A DNA stretch of 23,904 bases from Bacteroidetes bacterium UBA6161 (GCA_002422315.1 DIUJ01000068.1:120393-144296); one strand, 5' to 3'. Shown: positions 5,223-13,614, counted from the first letter of the stretch. Made by a program: numbers and translations. Notes: generated by a model not told the origin, from the sequence alone.

Positions 5223-6263
5223 ATGTTCGAAAACAAATCAAAATCTAGCATAGAAAGCCTAGGTGAATTTAAACTGATTCACCATTTAACCGACTCATTT
5301 GAAACCAACCAAAAGAATACCGTAGTAGGCATAGGAGACGATGCTGCTGTACTGGATTCAGGGGAGTATTTTACGTTAGTAACTAACGATTTGTTGATAG
5401 AGGGGGTGCATTTTGATTTTTCGTATAGTCCATTCAAGCACCTAGGCTATAAGGCCGTGGCGGTAAATGTGTCGGATATAGTAGCCATGAATGGGGTAGC
5501 TACTCAAATTTTAGTATCCGTAGGCCTTAGTAGCAAAATAAGTTTAGAAGCAATAGAGGAATTTTACATGGGCGTAAAAGCGGCTTGCGAAAAATACAAT
5601 ATAGATTTAGTAGGTGGCGATACTTCTAGTTCGCGAAGTGGTATGTTTGTGTCTGTTACTGCCATTGGAAAGGTGCAAAAGGATAAATTGGTGAGAAGAA
5701 AAGGAGCCAAGGTTGGAGATTTGGTATGTGTAAGTGGGGATTTGGGGGCAGCTTATACAGGCTATCAATTGCTTGAAAGAGAAAAGAGGATTTTTTTAGA
5801 AAATCCCTCTGTACAGCCAGATTTAGAAGGAAACGATTACATACTACAGAGACAACTAAAGCCTGAGGCTAGGGTAGATATAGTGGAAATATTGGACGAA
5901 ATAAACGTATTGCCCACTGCTATGATTGATATTTCAGATGGGCTGAGTAGTGAATTATTTCATTTGGCAGAGCATTCGGAGGTGGGTTTTAGGATATACG
6001 AAGACAAACTACCCATAGACCCTACTGCTTTTCAAACTGCTCGTGATTTGGGTTTAGACCCTACAATTTGTGCTTTAAATGGTGGGGAGGACTATGAACT
6101 GTTGTTTACTGTAAGTCAATTGGATTATGACAAGATAAAATCTAACTTAGACATTACAGTGGTGGGTTATTGTACCGAAAAAATAGAAGGAGTTCAAATG
6201 GTTTCCAGAAACGAGAATCTTTATCCCCTAGAAGCCCAAGGCTGGACAAGCTTTAAAGGGTGA
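5223..6263 (+). CDS. thiL: Thiamine-monophosphate kinase
   Basis: ThiL phosphorylates thiamine monophosphate with ATP to give the cofactor thiamine diphosphate, the last step of the pathway, in the cytoplasm. The 346-residue product shows the PurM/ThiL-type motifs in order: an N-terminal ESLGEFKLI, the glycine-rich GIGDDAAVL (36-44), VTNDLLIEGVHF (53-64), KAVAVNVSDIVAMNG (77-91), GGDTSS (131-136), IDISDGLSSEL and NGGEDYELLF. These acidic clusters bind Mg-ATP. Length is normal and no lesion is seen. It is transcribed alone from a short region shared with divergent comF. No TPP riboswitch is visible in the 40-base gap. Confidence 0.96.
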   Translation: MFENKSKSSIESLGEFKLIHHLTDSFETNQKNTVVGIGDDAAVLDSGEYFTLVTNDLLIEGVHFDFSYSPFKHLGYKAVAVNVSDIVAMNGVATQILVSVGLSSKISLEAIEEFYMGVKAACEKYNIDLVGGDTSSSRSGMFVSVTAIGKVQKDKLVRRKGAKVGDLVCVSGDLGAAYTGYQLLEREKRIFLENPSVQPDLEGNDYILQRQLKPEARVDIVEILDEINVLPTAMIDISDGLSSELFHLAEHSEVGFRIYEDKLPIDPTAFQTARDLGLDPTICALNGGEDYELLFTVSQLDYDKIKSNLDITVVGYCTEKIEGVQMVSRNENLYPLEAQGWTSFKG

Positions 6264-6331
6264 TTTTATCCAAAAAAATACGCATTAGAAACGAATTATT
6301 CAAGGAATGTTTTTCATGAACTATGAATTTT

Positions 6332-6339
6332 TAACTTTG
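6332..6339 (+). promoter_or_regulatory. -7 promoter element for the thiolase-truA-ABC operon
   Basis: TAACTTTG, identical to the element in front of thiL, lies 33 bases before the ATG at 6373. No good TTG is seen at -33. Confidence 0.4.
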
Positions 6340-6372
6340 CATGTTTAATAAAAAACTTAAAATATAAATATA

Positions 6373-7569
6373 ATGAAAGAAGTATATGTGGTAGATGCGG
6401 TTCGTTCTGCTGTTGGAAAATATGCTGGAACTCTTGCAGGACTAAGGCCAGACGATATTGCTGCCGAGGTAATAAAGGCCCTGATGAGAAGGAATCCTAC
6501 TATAAACCCCATGGATATTGAAGAAGTGATTTTGGGCGCAGCAAACCAAGCAGGAGAAGACAATAGGAATGTGGCTAGAATGGCTTCTCTTTTGGCAGGA
6601 TTACCAATTGAGGTTTCGGGTTATACGGTGAATAGACTGTGTGCTTCTGGATTACAAGCTATAGCAGATGCCTTTTTGGCAATTCAAGCAGGTTATGGAG
6701 ATGTTTATATAGCAGGTGGAGTAGAAAGCATGAGCCGAGCACCATTTGTAATGGCAAAAGCCGAAAAAGCTTTTGATAGAGCTCCAGAAATTTATGATAC
6801 TACCATTGGTTGGCGTTTTACAAATCCTGCATTAAGCAAGCTGTACCATCCTTACACTATGGGCGAAACAGCTGAAAATGTTGCAGAAAAGTGGTCTATT
6901 TCTAGGCAAGCACAGGATGAGTTTGCATACCAAAGTCAGCTTAAATGGAAACAAGCAAACGATAGCAATAGATTTGCAGAAGAAATAGCACCCATACAAG
7001 TTACAATAGGGAAAAATACCCTAACTTTTGACCAAGATGAACACCCAAGATTAAGCACTACAGAAGTTTTGGCAACACTTAAGCCGGCATTCAGAAAAGA
7101 GGGATCTGTTACTGCGGGAAATTCTTCTGGGGTGAACGATGGTGCCTCTGTACTTATGTTGGCCTCCGCAGAATATGTTAAAAAACATAAACTAAGACCC
7201 ATGGCTAAAATTGTATCTTTTGCAGCAGCAGGAGTAGAGCCCGCAACAATGGGTATAGGGCCGGTTCCGGCTACACTAAAAGCCTTGAAAAGAGCAGGAC
7301 TTACAGTGCAAGATTTAGACTTAGTGGAATTAAATGAAGCTTTTGCGAGCCAAAGTTTGGCTTGTATGCAAGAGTTAAATCTAAACCCAGAAAAAGTAAA
7401 TGTAAACGGAGGTTCTATTGCCATAGGCCACCCCTTAGGTGCTAGCGGAGCAAGAATTACAACCACTTTGTTGCACGAAATGCAAAAACAAGAGAATGCA
7501 AAATATGGCTTAGCTACCATGTGTATTGGCGTAGGGCAAGGATTGGCTATGATTTTCCAGAAGTATTGA
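6373..7569 (+). CDS. Acetyl-CoA C-acyltransferase (thiolase), PcaF/PaaJ-like
   Basis: A complete 398-residue thiolase. The nucleophilic cysteine is C90 in VNRLCASGLQA, the catalytic histidine is H353 in GSIAIGHPLGASGAR, and the second cysteine is C384 in MCIGVGQGLA; NEAFA is also present. The enzyme cleaves 3-oxoacyl-CoA with CoA, or runs the reverse condensation, in the cytoplasm. A DTTIGWRFTNP segment and PYTMGETAENVA resemble 3-oxoadipyl-CoA thiolases (PcaF/PaaJ), but no aromatic-degradation genes lie nearby, so general beta-oxidation or acetyl-CoA acetyltransferase activity is equally possible. The stop overlaps the truA start as TGATG, giving translational coupling. Confidence 0.92.
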   Translation: MKEVYVVDAVRSAVGKYAGTLAGLRPDDIAAEVIKALMRRNPTINPMDIEEVILGAANQAGEDNRNVARMASLLAGLPIEVSGYTVNRLCASGLQAIADAFLAIQAGYGDVYIAGGVESMSRAPFVMAKAEKAFDRAPEIYDTTIGWRFTNPALSKLYHPYTMGETAENVAEKWSISRQAQDEFAYQSQLKWKQANDSNRFAEEIAPIQVTIGKNTLTFDQDEHPRLSTTEVLATLKPAFRKEGSVTAGNSSGVNDGASVLMLASAEYVKKHKLRPMAKIVSFAAAGVEPATMGIGPVPATLKALKRAGLTVQDLDLVELNEAFASQSLACMQELNLNPEKVNVNGGSIAIGHPLGASGARITTTLLHEMQKQENAKYGLATMCIGVGQGLAMIFQKY

Positions 7570-8315
7570 TGCGCTATTTTTTGGAAATTGCATACGAAGG
7601 TTCTGCTTTCTATGGTTGGCAAATCCAAGCAAAAGGACCTACTGTGCAGGCAGAAGTAGAAAGAACTCTGCACATAATATTTCAAACCAAAACACCTTGT
7701 ATAGGCTGTGGCAGAACCGACACGGGAGTTCATGCTACCCAGTTTTTTTTACATTTTGATACGGAACAAGAAATTGAAAATCCAAGCCAATTTATATGGA
7801 AATTTAACCAAATAATATCCCCAAGTATAGTGGCATATAGGCTTATACCCGTACAACATGATGCACATGCACGCTTTTCGGCCATCTCTAGAACCTACAA
7901 GTATTACATTTCTCTTCAAAAAAATCCTTTTTTGAAAGGTAAGGCCGCTTTTATAAGTTATACTCCAAATATAGAGGCTATGCAGAATGCCTGTAAGTTT
8001 TATGAAGGAACCCATGATTATAAGGCATTTAGTAAAAAAAATGACCTTAATTCTCACCAATGTGAAGTTTTCGGAGCTTCGATTGTAAAAGAGGATAATT
8101 GCTTGGTTTTTGAAGTTTCTGCCAATAGGTTTTTGAGAAACATGGTGAGAGCCATGGTGGGAACTCTGCTAGATGTAGGCAAAGGCAAAATCAATTCATC
8201 CGATATCCATTCTATTTTACAATCCAAAGAAAGAGCAAATGCTGGAGAAAGTGTTCCTGCAGAAGGCTTATTCTTAGTGAAAATTGCTTACCCCGAATTT
8301 ATACTCAATCCATGA
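7569..8315 (+). CDS. truA: tRNA pseudouridine(38-40) synthase TruA
   Basis: TruA converts uridines 38-40 of tRNA anticodon arms to pseudouridine. The 248-residue product has the family start RYFLEIAYEGSAFYGWQIQ and the catalytic aspartate D51 in GCGRTDTGVHA. It also has the RTYKYYI strand and the C-terminal NRFLRNMVRAMVGTLLDVG block. The ATG at 7569 is chosen because it aligns with the family N-terminus and shares bases with the thiolase stop (TGATG). An earlier in-frame start inside the thiolase would add an unrelated leader. The 3' end overlaps the ABC transporter start (ATGA, 8312-8315), so the three genes form one operon. Confidence 0.95.
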   Translation: MRYFLEIAYEGSAFYGWQIQAKGPTVQAEVERTLHIIFQTKTPCIGCGRTDTGVHATQFFLHFDTEQEIENPSQFIWKFNQIISPSIVAYRLIPVQHDAHARFSAISRTYKYYISLQKNPFLKGKAAFISYTPNIEAMQNACKFYEGTHDYKAFSKKNDLNSHQCEVFGASIVKEDNCLVFEVSANRFLRNMVRAMVGTLLDVGKGKINSSDIHSILQSKERANAGESVPAEGLFLVKIAYPEFILNP

Positions 8316-10075
8316 CAAGCCCCAACCAAAATAAAAAAGAATCTGCATTCGAATTTGCATTGCTTTGGAGAATTTTAAAATTATCTTCCCCTTATAAAAC
8401 TCAGTTTTGGCTAGCCATTATTACCACTATATTAGTATCTGTTACTGTTCCAATTAGGCCATATCTTATACAATTGGCTTTGGATGAACATATTGCTATT
8501 GGCGATATTGAAGGTCTTACAGAAATAACTTTCCTTATCTTGTTTTTTTTACTGGGTCAAGCATTGCTTCAGTTTTGGAATTCTTATGTTACAGGGTGGA
8601 TAGGCCAAAGTGTAATCATGGACCTTCGGAATTTTGTTTTTACCAAGATAAATAAAATGACCTTAAGGTTTTTTGATAAAACTCCAGTAGGTACTTTGGT
8701 AACAAGAACGATAAGTGATATAGAAACCATAGCAGAACTTTTTGCTTCTGGAATAATTACAATCTCTGGCGATATATTACAGCTGCTTTCTATCACCGTT
8801 TTTATGTTTTATTTAGATTGGAAATTGTCGCTTATTACCCTTTCTGTTCTTCCAATTCTTTTTTACGCTTCTCATATTTTTAGAATTAAAGTCAAGCAAT
8901 CTTTTCAGGATGTAAGAACTTCTGTTGCAAGGCTAAACTCCTTTGTTCAAGAAAGAATTACCGGTATGCAAATAGTTCAATTGTTTGGAAGGGAAAAAAT
9001 CGAATACCATAAATTTGTTAAAATTAACAAAGAACATTACGATGCAAACCACCGTTCAGTTTTGTATTATTCCGTATTTTTTCCTGTTATAGAGGTTATT
9101 ACAGCTATCTCTTTGGCTTTGTTGGTATGGTGGGGTACAAGAGAGATGTTAGGAGAGGGGATAGCTAGCTTTGGTAAGCTAACAGCATTTATCATATACA
9201 TTAACATGTTTTTTAGACCCATACGCATGCTTGCAGATAGATTTAATACCATTCAAATGGGTATGGTAGCTGCGGATAGGATTTTTAAACTTATGGACGA
9301 TAATTCTAAAATTGAAAATATAGAAGGCAGTTTTAAAACAGAACCAATTGGCAAAGTAGAGTTTAAAAATGTTTGGTTTGCCTATGTAGAAAATGAGTTT
9401 GTAATTAAAGATGTTAGTTTTGTGATTGAGCCTGGAAAAACGCTCGCTATAGTTGGAGAAACAGGAAGTGGTAAATCTTCTATTATAAATTTACTACTAA
9501 GATTTTATCCTTATGAAAAAGGAAATATTGAAATAGATAGTGTAGATTTAAACCATTGGGAACCTCTTTTTTTAAGAAGCCGAATTTCTCTGGTTTTACA
9601 AGATGTATTTCTTTTTTCTGGCTCTATTTACGACAATATTGCACTGCATAACCCTAATGTGAACATGGAAAAAGTAATAGAAACATCCAAACTCTTAGGT
9701 GCTCATGATTTTATTACAAAATTACCAGGAGCTTATGATTATAAGGTGATGGAAAGGGGCAATACTTTGTCGATGGGGCAGCGCCAAATGATATCTTTTG
9801 TTAGGGCTATGGTCACAAATCCTGCAATTTTAATATTAGATGAAGCTACTTCTTCTGTAGATTCTGAAACAGAAGAGGTTATACAGAAGGCGATAGAGAA
9901 AATGATGCAAAATAGGACTTCGATTGTAATCGCACATAGATTGTCTACTATAGAAAAAGCAGATTCTATAATGGTGCTTAACAAAGGCGAAATTTTAGAA
10001 AAAGGAACCCACCAAGAATTAATGCAAAAAGGAGAATACTATTTTAATCTGCAACAAAAGAAGAATGCAGAATAA
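8312..10075 (+). CDS. ABC transporter, fused permease and ATPase (MsbA/multidrug-exporter type)
   Basis: A 587-residue half-transporter that should dimerise in the inner membrane. The permease part has about six hydrophobic segments (roughly 34-55, 71-92, 148-167, 171-190, 255-275, 286-305). The nucleotide-binding domain has Walker A GETGSGKSS (382-390), Q-loop Q430, signature LSMGQ (486-490), Walker B ILILDE (506-511) and H-loop H542. The signature is LSMGQ rather than the classic LSGGQ, common in this subgroup. ERGNTLS and EATSSVD place it with type IV exporters of lipids or drugs; the substrate is unknown. It is coupled to truA by a 4-base overlap. Confidence 0.93.
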   Translation: MTSPNQNKKESAFEFALLWRILKLSSPYKTQFWLAIITTILVSVTVPIRPYLIQLALDEHIAIGDIEGLTEITFLILFFLLGQALLQFWNSYVTGWIGQSVIMDLRNFVFTKINKMTLRFFDKTPVGTLVTRTISDIETIAELFASGIITISGDILQLLSITVFMFYLDWKLSLITLSVLPILFYASHIFRIKVKQSFQDVRTSVARLNSFVQERITGMQIVQLFGREKIEYHKFVKINKEHYDANHRSVLYYSVFFPVIEVITAISLALLVWWGTREMLGEGIASFGKLTAFIIYINMFFRPIRMLADRFNTIQMGMVAADRIFKLMDDNSKIENIEGSFKTEPIGKVEFKNVWFAYVENEFVIKDVSFVIEPGKTLAIVGETGSGKSSIINLLLRFYPYEKGNIEIDSVDLNHWEPLFLRSRISLVLQDVFLFSGSIYDNIALHNPNVNMEKVIETSKLLGAHDFITKLPGAYDYKVMERGNTLSMGQRQMISFVRAMVTNPAILILDEATSSVDSETEEVIQKAIEKMMQNRTSIVIAHRLSTIEKADSIMVLNKGEILEKGTHQELMQKGEYYFNLQQKKNAE

Positions 10076-10168
10076 GTACAGTAGTTTTAATCCATTTTGG
10101 GTTTTATGTATTGTAAACTCCTGACTATTTTACTGGATTTAATCGAATTGAAAGAATAATCGAACCAC

Positions 10169-10190
10169 TATATTAGAAAAAGCTAATATA
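10169..10190 (+). promoter_or_regulatory. Inverted-repeat operator in front of the arsR-type gene
   Basis: TATATTAG (10169-10176) and CTAATATA (10183-10190) form a perfect 8-bp inverted repeat with a 6-base spacer. It overlaps the -7 promoter box (10187-10194), the usual position for an autoregulating ArsR-family repressor. Binding would block RNA polymerase. Confidence 0.55.
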
Positions 10191-10194
10191 TTTG
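10187..10194 (+). promoter_or_regulatory. -7 promoter element for the ArsR-methyltransferase operon
   Basis: TATATTTG is an exact TAnnTTTG match, 8 bases before the TTG start codon at 10203, so the transcript would have a leader of only a few bases. No TTG at -33 is seen. Confidence 0.45.
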
Positions 10195-10202
10195 TACTTG
10201 TC

Positions 10203-10520
10203 TTGGAGATTATAAATCAAATACAAATAAGGGAAGAAAGGATTCTTCATGCTGCGACTTTGCTTAAAGCCCTTGGTCATCCTACTAGAATTCAAATTGT
10301 AGAGCTGCTTAATAAGCACAAAGAACTTTCTGTTTTACGAATAAAAGAACTTTTACAAATCAAAGTAGAACAGTCTATGCTTTCTCAGCATTTGATAAAG
10401 ATGAAAGAATGTAAAATTCTAGTTTGCAGAAAAGATGGAATGCATGTATTCTATTCACTTGGCAATATAAAAATTATTCAACTATTAGATTGTGTATCAA
10501 ATTTTGAAAATGGAGAATAA
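10203..10520 (+). CDS. ArsR/SmtB-type winged-helix transcriptional regulator
   Basis: The 105-residue product carries the ArsR winged-helix domain: LLKALGHPTRIQIVELL (about 20-36), a helix-turn-helix with recognition helix VEQSMLSQHLIKMKE (55-69), and a wing KILVCRKDGMHVFYSL. The family represses its own operon and releases DNA on binding metal ions or on thiol oxidation. The classic metal motif ELCVCDL is absent; the only cysteines are C70, C75 and C97. C97 sits near the C-terminal helix where persulfide sensors such as BigR/SqrR carry one of their pair, but the partner cysteine of helix 2 is missing. The start is TTG at 10203, as no in-frame ATG occurs before codon 59. It overlaps the next gene by 11 bases. 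Confidence 0.85.
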   Translation: MEIINQIQIREERILHAATLLKALGHPTRIQIVELLNKHKELSVLRIKELLQIKVEQSMLSQHLIKMKECKILVCRKDGMHVFYSLGNIKIIQLLDCVSNFENGE

Positions 10521-11145
10521 AATAAACTGTTGTAGCAACCCTGAATTAGGGTTGAAATTAAATAAAGAATATTGGGGAAACCAATATCTTGCAGGTGAAA
10601 TAGGATGGGACCTTGGGAAAGTTTCGCCTCCTATACAAGCGTATATTGATACACTAGAAAATAAAAAGTTGAGAATTTTGATTCCAGGGGCTGGAAATAG
10701 TTACGAAGCAGAATACTTGTTAGCCCAAGGCTTTGAAAATGTAACTGTCCTCGATTATGCGAAGCCTATAACAGATAAACTAAAAGAAAAGTTTAAAGAG
10801 AATAGTAGTATTTGCATAGTTTGCGATGACTTTTTCAATCATGTAGGAGAATACGACTTAATTTTAGAACAAACTTTTTTTTGTGCATTATTACCTGAAT
10901 TAAGAAGTAAGTATGTGCATAAAATGCATGAATTACTTGCCCTAAATGGGCAAATTGTTGGAGTTATGTTTAATAGGGAATTTGACAAACAAGGCCCCCC
11001 ATTTGGAGGGAATAAGGAAGAATATATTACATTATTTAACCCACTATTTAAGGTTCATAAATTAGAGCCTTGTTATAATTCTGTAGCACCAAGAATGGGT
11101 TCAGAAGTATTTGTAAGATTTAGCAAAAAGAATGAAAATGAATAA
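10510..11145 (+). CDS. TPMT-like SAM-dependent methyltransferase
   Basis: A 211-residue class I methyltransferase resembling the thiopurine S-methyltransferase family. Visible features are GWDLGKVSPPIQAY (32-45), SAM-binding motif I ILIPGAGNSYEAEYL (56-70), LDYA as the acidic loop, EQTFFCALLP (120-129), and the C-terminal blocks GPPFGGNKEEY and CYNSVAPRMGSE. Bacterial members methylate thiols and sometimes selenium or tellurium compounds; the substrate here is unknown. The ATG at 10510 is preferred to a GTG at 10492. The start lies inside the regulator gene and the 3' end overlaps the next gene, so it is co-translated. A small cysteine pair at 7-8 is unusual. Confidence 0.85.
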   Translation: MENKINCCSNPELGLKLNKEYWGNQYLAGEIGWDLGKVSPPIQAYIDTLENKKLRILIPGAGNSYEAEYLLAQGFENVTVLDYAKPITDKLKEKFKENSSICIVCDDFFNHVGEYDLILEQTFFCALLPELRSKYVHKMHELLALNGQIVGVMFNREFDKQGPPFGGNKEEYITLFNPLFKVHKLEPCYNSVAPRMGSEVFVRFSKKNENE

Positions 11146-11368
11146 AAGACATATTGTGTATATAGCAATTGGCGCACTTGTAGGTGCTGCAGGTGGTTAT
11201 GCTTATTGGATGTTTATTGGTTGTGAATCAGGCACCTGTCCAATAACCTCTAAGCCTTTGAATAGTACACTCTATGGTGTGCTTATGGGAGGTTTGCTAT
11301 TTAGTAGCTTATTCGACTTATTCAATAAGAAAAACAAATCAAATACGAATAACGAAATAGAACAATGA
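11132..11368 (+). CDS. DUF6132 family small membrane protein
   Basis: A 78-residue protein with two hydrophobic segments (about 8-29 and 46-62) separated by a GCESGTCPITS loop. Its C31 and C36 are the hallmark by which I recognise DUF6132. The cysteine pair between membrane helices, followed by a charged C-terminal tail, suggests a redox or metal-binding role, but the family has no established function. It overlaps the methyltransferase by 14 bases and the thioredoxin by 4 (ATGA). The ATG at 11138 is an alternative start that would remove two residues. Confidence 0.8.
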   Translation: MKMNKRHIVYIAIGALVGAAGGYAYWMFIGCESGTCPITSKPLNSTLYGVLMGGLLFSSLFDLFNKKNKSNTNNEIEQ

Positions 11369-11670
11369 GTACAAAACCTAGCTTTAACGATCTAATTCAA
11401 TCCGAGAAACCAGTATTGGTAGATTTTTTTGCAGAATGGTGCGGTCCATGTAAAATGATGGCGCCTATCTTGTCAGATGTAAAGAGTAAATTAGGTGAAA
11501 ATGTTAAAATTATTAAAATAGATGTGGACAAAAATCCACAGATAGCTGGTGCTTATCAAGTTCAAGGAGTTCCTACACTCATGATATTCAAACAAGGTAA
11601 AATGCTTTGGCGACAGTCTGGAGTAGTTGCAGCGAATCAACTCGTTCAGTTGGTTCAATCTCATTCATAA
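11365..11670 (+). CDS. trxA: Thioredoxin
   Basis: A compact 101-residue cytoplasmic thioredoxin with the active site WCGPCK (C26, C29), the DFFAEWC lead-in, the KIDVDKNP strand-turn and the cis-proline GVPT (P70). It reduces protein disulfides. It is the last gene of the regulator-methyltransferase-DUF6132 operon, starting inside the DUF6132 stop codon (ATGA). That suggests it serves that system, for example by reducing the DUF6132 cysteine pair, rather than being the only housekeeping thioredoxin of the cell. The downstream gap to the convergent gene has only a 12-base palindrome (AAACTATAGTTT, 11673-11684) and no clear terminator. Confidence 0.93.
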   Translation: MSTKPSFNDLIQSEKPVLVDFFAEWCGPCKMMAPILSDVKSKLGENVKIIKIDVDKNPQIAGAYQVQGVPTLMIFKQGKMLWRQSGVVAANQLVQLVQSHS

Positions 11671-11715
11671 TAAAACTATAGTTTGATATAGGGTTATTAA
11701 AGTGTAGCCTTAAAT

Positions 11716-13488
11716 TTAAATAATCCCAGCGTTTTGCATAAGGGTAGTGGCACTTTTGTTTTTGCATATTCCCTTTCTAAGTGTGTAGTCAAAAACTGGT
11801 ACATTGTTTATTATCTCTACTTCAAAACATAAATTTACTATTTGAGTTGGATATTTTTCCTCTAATTTACAAACCTCTAAATCGTGCGTTGCAATAATTC
11901 CCGTAGCATTTTGCTGTATTAATTTTTCTATTAAGCCAACCGTACCTTTTTGTTTATCCTCAGAGTTTGTTCCCCTTAGTATTTCGTCTAGGAAAATAAA
12001 TAAAGGTTCGCCATTTTGTAGCAAGTTTACCATCTTTTTTAACCTAAGTATTTCTGCATAGAAATAAGATTCTTCTTTAGAAAGTGAATCTTCTATTTTT
12101 AAACTAATAAAAGGAGAAAAGGCATAATATTGGAAAGAGGTAGCGCAAACTGGACTTCCACAATTTGCTAAAACCAGGTTTATAGCCAAGGTTCTTAAAA
12201 AAGTACTTTTGCCAGACATGTTAGAACCTGTGAGCAATACAATTTGATTTGGTTGAATATGTATACTGTTGGCAACCATGTTTTCTTTTTTTAGAAGAGG
12301 GTGGCCCATAGACTCTGCTTTAAGCTCTTTGTTTGGAGATAGGGTAGGGAAACAGAATTCTTTGTTGTGGTTATAAAAATTAGCAATACTACCTGTTGCT
12401 TCAAAATAGGCTATCACTTGAATCCATTCTTCAATATTTTGGCTTTGTTCTTGTGCCCATTTTTCTAGTTTCTGTATGGCTCGCACATGATACAATGCTA
12501 AACCATTAAAGAGTATTACTACCAAACCATTGGACTTACTATCTATTTTTTCTTTTATTAGTTGGAGTTTTTTTAATTCTCTTGAAGCATTATTGCCTTT
12601 TATTTTTTGCCACATTTCATGGTTCATTTTTGCAGTAAATGGTTCATTTTCTATTAAGGCTATTGCATAAGAGTAATTGGGTAGAATTTTGCCAATATGT
12701 TCTAAGTGTATTTGTGTTTTCTGTTTTTTGAGTAGATAAATAAAGGTAATTCCTAAGTTTATAAGGAAAACAATACCGGAGAGTTTCTCTGCAATTGTAT
12801 TGTCAAATACTATATAAGTAAGAAAACTTATCCAAAATGCTACTATAGGAATCCAAACCCAAATATTGTATATGGTTTTTCTTTGTTTCTTATTTTGCGT
12901 GAGCCATTCTTTAAGATAGGAAACCTTTTCTTTCGTATCTGGATTTAAAGAGGTGTAAGCATAAAGCATCTCTAGAAATTCTTTTTTTAGAGACAATTCC
13001 TTGATGGATTCTTGTTTGTCGTATAGATTCTTAGAGTTTTTGACACCCGATTTAAACCAATTAGAAAGTAGTTCTTTACCTCCATAAGTTTGTCCCCTAT
13101 TGATATGTTCAAAAAGAGAAAACTCACCAAAAATATCAATGTCTTCGGAATAATTATGTCCTGGTTCCTTAAACTCTATCCCTTTTGCTAGGTGTTGTTT
13201 CTTGTTTTCACAAAAGAGTATTTCATTTTCTAAGTTTGCTAAAAGTCTGTTGCTTATCTTAATTTGAAACTTTATTTTTTGATGCATCCAAAATAACAAA
13301 ACAAAAATTCCAAAAAGAAAGCTGAAGGTTGCATAGAGCCAAGTAGAAGTTGATTGATTAAATAGGATCAACAACAGAAAGAGAACAACAATAAGTAAGC
13401 GAAGTATAGAAAATCTAAAACTTTTTTTTCTTAATTTATGATTTTCGGCATTTGCGGAAGATAATCTGTTTTGTAAGTAGGTAAGCAT
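11716..13488 (-). CDS. Membrane-anchored MutS-family ATPase
   Basis: A 590-residue protein with the ATPase domain of MutS: Walker A GSNMSGKS (421-428), Walker B FIFLDE (497-502), the DSLSKEESYFYAEI segment, RGTNSEDK and the H-loop ATHD (H535). The mismatch-binding domain I is absent. Instead there are two pairs of hydrophobic segments (about 27-43 and 50-68, 208-226 and 236-253), so the protein should sit in the inner membrane with a cytoplasmic ATPase. Such proteins are common in Bacteroidota and their role is unknown; mismatch repair is doubtful. It starts at ATG 13488, only 7 bases from a -7 box. The TAG/TAA-side neighbour, thioredoxin, is convergent. Confidence 0.88.
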   Translation of the reverse strand: MLTYLQNRLSSANAENHKLRKKSFRFSILRLLIVVLFLLLILFNQSTSTWLYATFSFLFGIFVLLFWMHQKIKFQIKISNRLLANLENEILFCENKKQHLAKGIEFKEPGHNYSEDIDIFGEFSLFEHINRGQTYGGKELLSNWFKSGVKNSKNLYDKQESIKELSLKKEFLEMLYAYTSLNPDTKEKVSYLKEWLTQNKKQRKTIYNIWVWIPIVAFWISFLTYIVFDNTIAEKLSGIVFLINLGITFIYLLKKQKTQIHLEHIGKILPNYSYAIALIENEPFTAKMNHEMWQKIKGNNASRELKKLQLIKEKIDSKSNGLVVILFNGLALYHVRAIQKLEKWAQEQSQNIEEWIQVIAYFEATGSIANFYNHNKEFCFPTLSPNKELKAESMGHPLLKKENMVANSIHIQPNQIVLLTGSNMSGKSTFLRTLAINLVLANCGSPVCATSFQYYAFSPFISLKIEDSLSKEESYFYAEILRLKKMVNLLQNGEPLFIFLDEILRGTNSEDKQKGTVGLIEKLIQQNATGIIATHDLEVCKLEEKYPTQIVNLCFEVEIINNVPVFDYTLRKGICKNKSATTLMQNAGII

Positions 13489-13495
13489 GAGATTT

Positions 13496-13503
13496 CAAAG
13501 GTA
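13496..13503 (-). promoter_or_regulatory. -7 promoter element for the MutS-like gene
   Basis: Read on the minus strand this is TACCTTTG, an exact TAnnTTTG match, 7 bases before the start codon. It directly follows the T-rich tail of the terminator at 13505-13535, so one gene's terminator abuts the next gene's promoter. Confidence 0.4.
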
Positions 13504-13504
13504 T

Positions 13505-13535
13505 AAAAAAAGCAAGTAAAGAATTACTTGCTTTT
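13505..13535 (-). terminator. Rho-independent terminator after the thioredoxin-fold gene pair
   Basis: AAAAGCAAGTAA (13508-13519) pairs perfectly with TTACTTGCTTTT (13524-13535), loop AGAA. On the minus strand the stem ends in a run of T, which fits termination of the transcript from 14764 to 13615. Confidence 0.75.
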
Positions 13536-13614
13536 CTGTATTTCAAAGAATTTGTTTTAAGCCCATGGTTTGTAAAGTTACTCAGAGGTAAGCCCCAATA
13601 ATGGATGGCAAATA

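Noticed and set aside
5183..5251. Upstream extension of comF to an ATG at 5251
   Set aside because: It would overlap the thiL start and its promoter and adds residues not seen in ComF proteins.
6936..7733. A 265-codon open frame on the minus strand across the thiolase and truA starts
   Set aside because: It is antisense to two clear genes, its translation is low-complexity Ser/Ala/Phe-rich, and it has no family features.
11673..11684. AAACTATAGTTT palindrome between the thioredoxin and MutS-like genes
   Set aside because: It has no loop and no T tract, so it is not a convincing terminator, and no regulator is implicated.
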